From positions 378,171-442,170 of the forward strand of contig NZ_CP094288.1 of the NCBI RefSeq assembly GCF_022693705.1: 64,000 nt of DNA, written 5' to 3'. The translations under genes were made by a program, and so were the position numbers. Shown here piece by piece: positions 60,024 through 64,000 of this stretch; within the stretch, counting starts at the first letter, position 1, and each line of letters opens with the position of its first letter. This DNA comes from Infirmifilum sp. NZ. Lineage in GTDB: Archaea; Thermoproteota; Thermoprotei; Thermofilales; Thermofilaceae. Below the pieces are notes generated by a model that was not told the DNA's origin, did not search any database, and worked only from the letters and a program-made list of their open reading frames with translations.

Positions 60024-60866
60024 GTGAGGATCCGAGACATCGCCGACCTTTTCAAGCTACGGCAGACGTTCATGGCTGTTTTAACCGGCGTCGTCGCCTA
60101 CATTAAACCCCTTGGCTTTAACGTAGATCTCCGAGCATTAACCCTTATATCGATCTCTCTGTTCGCAACCGTGGCTGGAGCCACAGGGTTCAACATGCTG
60201 TTCGACATGGATATTGACAGCATAATGCCCAGAACGCGCCACAGGCCTCTCCCGTCCGGTAGGATGACACCGCGTCAGGCTCTATGGATTTCAGCTATTA
60301 CGGTCGCGGCTGGTTTAGTCTTGGCTTCCCTAATCAACGTCTGGGTCCTTTTCTTCGGTGTACTCGGCTTCCTGATCTTCAGCTTCCTGTACACGAAGTT
60401 CATGAAGAGGAAAACTCCGTGGAGCGTCGTGATCTGCGGAACGGCTGGAGCCATGCCCGTCCTAGGCGGTTGGTCTGCTGCAACGGGCGAGCCTTCCCTC
60501 GAGGCTGCCCTGCTTGCCACGCTCGTTGTCCTTTGGAGCTATGTGCACATCTGGACAGCCGCTACTTACTTCTCAGAGGACTACAGGCTAGCAGGAGTTC
60601 CGATGCTTCCCGTGGCTCTGGGAGAGAAGGCAGGATTAGTAGCCTCGCTCACCGCACTGGCGCTGGTCGTCGCCGACCTCGCCTTAATGTGGCTACGAGG
60701 AGTGTACTCTACACCTTCTGCGGCCGCTCTCGCAGTCTTAGCTACAGCTATAGCCGCCGTTTTGCTAAAGGGTCTATTTAAGGGGGAATTCAAGAGGAGC
60801 TCCTACGTGGCCTGGAAGCTCGCCACAGCTTTCATCGCAGCGGCTTTCGTCCTACTATTCATCTAG
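60024..60866 (+). CDS. ctaB: Protoheme IX farnesyltransferase-like prenyltransferase (UbiA family)
   Basis: 280 residues and about nine helices. First Asp-rich motif GFNMLFDMDIDSIMPRT (N-x-x-x-D-x-D-x-D). The second lacks the full DxxxD of menaquinone enzymes but reads SEDYRLAGVPMLPVALGE, as in heme o synthases (CyoE/CtaB). It should attach farnesyl to heme for a terminal oxidase; a related lipid or quinone role is possible because no oxidase gene is near. A TATA-like GTTTAAGATT lies ~28 nt before the GTG at 60024. Confidence 0.82.
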   Translation: MRIRDIADLFKLRQTFMAVLTGVVAYIKPLGFNVDLRALTLISISLFATVAGATGFNMLFDMDIDSIMPRTRHRPLPSGRMTPRQALWISAITVAAGLVLASLINVWVLFFGVLGFLIFSFLYTKFMKRKTPWSVVICGTAGAMPVLGGWSAATGEPSLEAALLATLVVLWSYVHIWTAATYFSEDYRLAGVPMLPVALGEKAGLVASLTALALVVADLALMWLRGVYSTPSAAALAVLATAIAAVLLKGLFKGEFKRSSYVAWKLATAFIAAAFVLLFI

Positions 60867-60914
60867 TCTCCCCAGAAAAAGCCTATAAATAACCTCTTTC
60901 TGCCACGTGTTCGG

Positions 60915-60972
60915 AGGATGAGAAGAGGGTCTCCTAACCCAAGGAAGGGATGAGGAGAACCGGCAATACTGA
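60915..60972 (+). ncRNA. Candidate C/D-box small RNA
   Basis: AGGATGA (60915-60921, C-like), CTAA (60934-60937, D'-like), GGGATGA (60947-60953, C'-like) and CTGA (60969-60972, D) are spaced as in archaeal C/D guide RNAs, leaving guides of 12 and 15 nt. A TATA-like CTATAAATAACC (60879-60890) lies ~28 nt upstream. Both C boxes deviate from RUGAUGA at the second base, so this is a weak call made from spacing. Confidence 0.25.
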
Positions 60973-61067
60973 TATTTCGGCATTTACCTGATAAAAATAA
61001 AATAAGTATTATTCTGTTGACATAAAGAAATATATGTAGCAAGTTATATTCATGTGACCGACCGAAG

Positions 61068-61475
61068 ATGACAAAAGGTTTAGCAATAATAATGTTCTCA
61101 GGCACAGCTGACAAGTTCATACCCCTCGGCGTTCTCACCCAGACTGCGGCTAACCTAGGCGTCCCTGTACGCATCTTCGTGACCGGCTTCGCGACCCCCT
61201 ACTTCACGAAGAACAAGCCTCAGCCGCGCTTCCCCAAGGAGTTCGAGGACATGGTCCCCGGCCTGCTTAAAGGTTTAGAGAAGATGAAGGCTCCCAGCTG
61301 GTACGACATGCTGAAGGAGGCGAAAGAGATCGGCGACGTGAAGGTGTACGTGTGCTCGCTGATAGCGGAGGCCCTGGGGCTTAAGAAGGAGCACCTAGAC
61401 CCGATAGTGGACGACATCGTCGGAGCTACATACTTCATGAAGGAGACCGCCGAGTACGAAGTAATATTAATCTAA
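61068..61475 (+). CDS. DsrE/DsrE2-family sulfur-relay protein
   Basis: 135 residues: MTKGLAIIMFSGTADKFIPLGVL and VPVRIFVTGFA are the DsrE-like alternating strand-helix pattern; the probable sulfur-carrying Cys is C96 in KVYVCSLIAEALGL. DsrE2-type proteins pass persulfide sulfur and are typically encoded beside TusA, which follows here after 10 nt. A TATA-like AGAAATATATG (~61026-61036) and a further GTTATATTC are upstream. Confidence 0.85.
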   Translation: MTKGLAIIMFSGTADKFIPLGVLTQTAANLGVPVRIFVTGFATPYFTKNKPQPRFPKEFEDMVPGLLKGLEKMKAPSWYDMLKEAKEIGDVKVYVCSLIAEALGLKKEHLDPIVDDIVGATYFMKETAEYEVILI

Positions 61476-61485
61476 GGTGAGGTGG

Positions 61486-61719
61486 ATGCCTGAGATAACC
61501 GTTGACGCCCGTGGGATGGCCTGCCCCGGGCCCATTTCGGCGCTGACGAGGGCCTACCGTAACGCCCAGAACGGTGACGTGATCATCGTACTTGCGACAG
61601 ACCCCGGGTTCAAGCCCGACGTTCAAGCCTGGGTTGAGCGCACCAAGAACGAGCTCGTCTCCCTAATTGAGGAGGACGGCTTCATAAAGGCCGTCATCAA
61701 GGTAACCGCTAAAAAGTAG
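61486..61719 (+). CDS. tusA: TusA-family sulfur carrier
   Basis: 77 residues. The hallmark CPGPI (Cys13 in GMACPGPISAL) carries the persulfide; DVIIVLATDPGFKPDVQAW is the second conserved strand-helix. The ATG at 61486 is chosen over the GTG at 61477 because GGTGAGG sits at SD distance before it and the family starts there. It transfers sulfur between DsrE and a downstream acceptor, here probably linked to the flavoprotein 9 nt further on. Confidence 0.9.
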   Translation: MPEITVDARGMACPGPISALTRAYRNAQNGDVIIVLATDPGFKPDVQAWVERTKNELVSLIEEDGFIKAVIKVTAKK

Positions 61720-61728
61720 CTTTTTCGG

Positions 61729-62925
61729 GTGTTTCTCACGTCCGGTGAAAAGGTAGTTATTGTTGGTGGCGGCGGAGGGGGGGCTATCCTCGCGAACCTG
61801 CTTCAGCCACACGGGTTTGAAGTCACGGTCGTAGACAAAAGCCAGCACCACCACTTCCAGCCTGGGAACCTCTGGGTGGCTTTTAAAGGCGTCTCTCCAG
61901 AAAAGTTCCTGAGGCCCATCCCGTCCCTGCTCAAGAGCGGGGTTAACTTCGTTAACGATGAAGTTGTCAGCGTTGACCTCAACGAGCGTGTAGTCGCGAC
62001 TAAGAGCGGGAGGAAGCTCAGCTACGACGTGGTTGTTCTGGCCAGCGGGGCGGAGCTCGACTACGACGCTATCCCCGGGCACCGGGAGCTCCTCGAGCGG
62101 TTTGGCGACTTCTACGCGGGCCCCCAGAACGCGGTAAAGCTGTGGAACGCCCTCAAGGGCTTAAGGGAGGGTAGCTTCGTCATCGGAATAGCCGACCCTA
62201 TCTACAAGTGCCCTCCCGGTCCCCACAAGGGAGCCTTCCTCTCGAGCGAGCTGTTCAAGAGCAGGGGGTTAGCGGGTAAAGTGAAGGTGGTCCTGGCGGT
62301 TCCTGTTCCGCACGCGTACCCCTCAAAGGTCATCGCGGACATAATTGAGCCGGAGCTCGAGCAGAGGGGCATTGAGCTCCACACGTTCTTCACGGTGAAC
62401 GAGATCGACTTGCAGAATGGGAAGCTGGTGAGCCTCGAGGGGGAGGAGATTCCCTTCACGGTGGCTACAGTCATCCCGCCCCACAAGGGCCCAGGCTACG
62501 CGGTCAGCCCCGCGGAGGTGAAGGACGGGTCTGGCTACATAAAGATCGACAAGTACACGAGCAATATCCAGGGCTTCGACGACGCGTACGCGATCGGAGA
62601 CTGCACGAACGCTCCAACCTCTAAGAGCGGTGTGACAGCGCACCTTCAAGCCGAGGTCGTCGCCGCGAGGCTGCTCGGGTACGACGCGAAGTACAGCGGG
62701 AGAACGAACTGCCCGATAATCCTCGACGGGAAGGGTGGCTTCGTGATAAGCGACTACGACCACCCGCCTATCCCGGTGAGGCTGAGTAAGTTCAAGAGGC
62801 TGATGGAAGACCTGTTCGTGGCGACCTACTGGAGCGCAATCAAGTACCCTGAGTTCTGGAGCCCTGTGTTCAAGGCGTACTTCGAGGCTTCTGACGAGTT
62901 CATCAAGAGGGGTGAGGGGTGGTGA
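61729..62925 (+). CDS. Sulfide:quinone-oxidoreductase-like flavoprotein
   Basis: 398 residues. FAD site VVIVGGGGGGAILANLL, a Cys in ADPIYKCPPGPHKGA and another in AYAIGDCTNAPTSKSG, and the final Asp-binding GDC motif of the SQR/FCSD family. A third Cys of the classical disulfide bridge is not obvious, so substrate may be polysulfide or a TusA-bound sulfane. It probably lies on the inner face of the membrane and reduces a quinone. The GTG at 61729 starts 9 nt after tusA; the DUF1641 gene overlaps its stop by 7 nt. Confidence 0.85.
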   Translation: MFLTSGEKVVIVGGGGGGAILANLLQPHGFEVTVVDKSQHHHFQPGNLWVAFKGVSPEKFLRPIPSLLKSGVNFVNDEVVSVDLNERVVATKSGRKLSYDVVVLASGAELDYDAIPGHRELLERFGDFYAGPQNAVKLWNALKGLREGSFVIGIADPIYKCPPGPHKGAFLSSELFKSRGLAGKVKVVLAVPVPHAYPSKVIADIIEPELEQRGIELHTFFTVNEIDLQNGKLVSLEGEEIPFTVATVIPPHKGPGYAVSPAEVKDGSGYIKIDKYTSNIQGFDDAYAIGDCTNAPTSKSGVTAHLQAEVVAARLLGYDAKYSGRTNCPIILDGKGGFVISDYDHPPIPVRLSKFKRLMEDLFVATYWSAIKYPEFWSPVFKAYFEASDEFIKRGEGW

Positions 62926-63320
62926 GCGTGAAAGCCGAGCTAACACCTGAGCAGGCTGAGGCGCTGAACAAAGCCTTGGAGGTGCTCGTAAGGGCCAACG
63001 AGCTGGGCCTGCTCGACACTGTTAAGGACTTGCTCGACCCCGAGTTCATCGGCAGACTGTCGTCGCTGCTACTGACGCCAGGCACGCTCAAGCTGCTCGA
63101 CCACATCGACGACATCCTGGAGCTCCTGGGGAGTGTCGACTACGAGGCGTTAAAGGAGAAGGCACCGGTGCTTGTTGAGGCCCTGAAGTCTGTACCAAAG
63201 GAGCCGCAGCCCGTAGGCCTCCTGGGGCTTCTCAAAGCGCTTAGCGACCCCGAGGTGCAGCGCGGGTTGGGTGTTGTTCTCGAGCTCCTCAAGGCTCTTG
63301 GCAGGCAGGGCAGAAAGTAG
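62919..63320 (+). CDS. DUF1641-family protein
   Basis: 133 residues, helical and rich in Leu/Glu: ALEVLVRANELGLLDTVKDLL and LDHIDDILELLGSVDYEALKE, then PVGLLGLLKALSDPEVQRGLGVVLELLKALG, the DUF1641 signature. Such proteins are repeatedly found beside SQR-like and formate-dehydrogenase genes and may serve as a scaffold. Starts with overlapping GTG codons at 62919/62922, translationally coupled to the flavoprotein gene. Confidence 0.83.
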   Translation: MVSVKAELTPEQAEALNKALEVLVRANELGLLDTVKDLLDPEFIGRLSSLLLTPGTLKLLDHIDDILELLGSVDYEALKEKAPVLVEALKSVPKEPQPVGLLGLLKALSDPEVQRGLGVVLELLKALGRQGRK

Positions 63321-63321
63321 C

Positions 63322-64000
63322 TTAACCCCTAATTTTTACGCTTATTTTCTTACTCGGGAACTCCTTCGGGGAGAGGGCTGTCAGTATCTGCGAGACGTTG
63401 TTCCTTAAGTCGACGTATACTTGGGCTACGCGCTCGAGCTCTCCCCTGCTGTACTGCCTGTGGGGGAACAGGAGCTTCAGCGCGCCTGAGAGGAGCCTTC
63501 TGACGGCTTTCTCGTCGCGTATTGTGAGCCTCCCCTCCATCTCGAAGAGCCCTTCAACCTCCTGCTCCAGGCTCACCTGCCTGTAAACGTGAAGCACCTC
63601 CGCTAGGTAGTCCGCTGCGACGCCGTAGCCCTGGGCTAGGTGCTCCTCGCTCTTCATGATCTTGGGTAGCTCCCACCCGTGTATGAAGCCGTGGATCCTG
63701 TCGAGGAAGGCTGTGTCCTGCATGAACCTGGGAAGGTAGCCTGCGAGGCTGTAGTGCGAGGCGATCCTCTCGAGGTCAATGTTCCCTATAAAGACGAGCG
63801 AGCATGCGGCTGGCTTCTTCGGGTGGTAAGCTCCCCTCTCGAAGTACCCGTCCACCATGTAGTCTTTGAGCTTCGCAACTACCTCGTCTCCGTTCGAGAA
63901 CTTGATCTTGCTTATCTCGTCGAACACCACCACGTCGTTGATCACAAGGTCTCCGGGTATGTTGCTCCTCACGTCGTAGAAGAGCTTAGCCGGGGTCACT
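63322..64000 (-). CDS. brxL: Partial BrxL-like AAA+/Lon-related protein (C-terminal part)
   Basis: The minus-strand frame runs from the window edge to a stop at 63322, leaving ~225 visible residues. They match the AAA+ end of BREX BrxL/TIGR02688-type proteins: VTPAKLFYDVRSN, VVVFDEISKI (Walker B), VAKLKDYMVDGYFERG, SLVFIGNID (sensor 1), FMQDTAFLDRIHGFIHGWELPK (arginine-finger region) and a helical C-terminus with VRRLLSGALKLLFPH. The N-terminal half and any Lon-type protease lie beyond 64000. In BREX, BrxL is a DNA-binding AAA+ effector; solo copies also occur in archaea. The apparent start at 63999 is internal. Confidence 0.8.
   Translation of the reverse strand, partial: VTPAKLFYDVRSNIPGDLVINDVVVFDEISKIKFSNGDEVVAKLKDYMVDGYFERGAYHPKKPAACSLVFIGNIDLERIASHYSLAGYLPRFMQDTAFLDRIHGFIHGWELPKIMKSEEHLAQGYGVAADYLAEVLHVYRQVSLEQEVEGLFEMEGRLTIRDEKAVRRLLSGALKLLFPHRQYSRGELERVAQVYVDLRNNVSQILTALSPKEFPSKKISVKIRG

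Noticed and set aside
1..64000. tRNA, rRNA and CRISPR arrays.
   Set aside because: No T-loop consensus with a matching acceptor stem, no rRNA-like stretch and no regularly spaced repeats were found by eye; short or intron-bearing tRNAs could have been missed.

Overview
The window is a G+C-rich, gene-dense piece of an archaeal chromosome. The lineage evidence is glycerol-1-phosphate dehydrogenase (EgsA, archaeal lipid backbone), an archaeal class I fructose-bisphosphate aldolase, XPD helicase, a family B DNA polymerase, Arg codons dominated by AGG/AGA, and many genes with a TATA-like box about 25-32 nt before the start codon and no room for a leader. Together these fit a (hyper)thermophilic Thermoproteota member, perhaps Thermofilum-like; the genus is inference. 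No rRNA, tRNA or CRISPR array was seen.

Layout. 0-6 kb: an edge-truncated membrane protein, a small zinc-ribbon protein, an APC permease, a MntA/HepT (MNT/HEPN) toxin-antitoxin pair, a secreted protein, two decayed genes (an aminotransferase tail and a second nucleotidyltransferase), and a divergent HTH regulator/16-Cys ferredoxin pair. 6-17 kb: a sugar ABC importer lacking its own ATPase, a probable CARF-PIN nuclease, two secreted proteins, a hydrogenase-type maturation protease, and a complete iron/anion-type ABC importer. 17-29 kb: a PAPS-reductase-like enzyme, EgsA, a Gdt1-type transporter, a class II amidotransferase, and a plastic zone: a SWIM protein, an exonuclease-less PolB, a frameshifted TnpB element and an inverted SWIM pseudogene. 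ECF S-component, AIR-synthase-like and MATE genes follow. 29-41 kb: metabolism and redox/iron genes (Nnr, Fba, PfkB kinase, membrane ferritin MbfA, YkgJ, nitroreductase, encapsulin-type ferritin, molybdopterin oxidoreductase, HypD), with two more pseudogenes. 41-48 kb: two ABC export systems around a PadR regulator with two matching operators. 48-60 kb: XPD and a cell-surface cluster (metallophosphoesterase, surface protein, solute-binding protein, fused permease, ATPase, creatininase-family hydrolase). 60-64 kb: a UbiA/CtaB prenyltransferase, a sulfur-relay cluster (DsrE, TusA, SQR-like flavoprotein, DUF1641), and the C-terminal part of a BrxL-like AAA+/Lon-like protein running off the edge.

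Themes. Nutrient scavenging uses three binding-protein ABC importers. Hydrogenase maturation is represented by HypD and a HycI-type protease, without a hydrogenase here. Iron/redox handling includes MbfA, the encapsulin-type ferritin and the multi-cluster ferredoxin. Defence or mobile genes (MntA/HepT, CARF-PIN, TnpB, BrxL-like) are scattered. The strongest candidates for something little described are the CARF-PIN protein far from any CRISPR locus, the surface phosphoesterase/transporter cluster whose two proteins share an almost identical 83-nt linker repeat, and the PolB/SWIM/TnpB zone.
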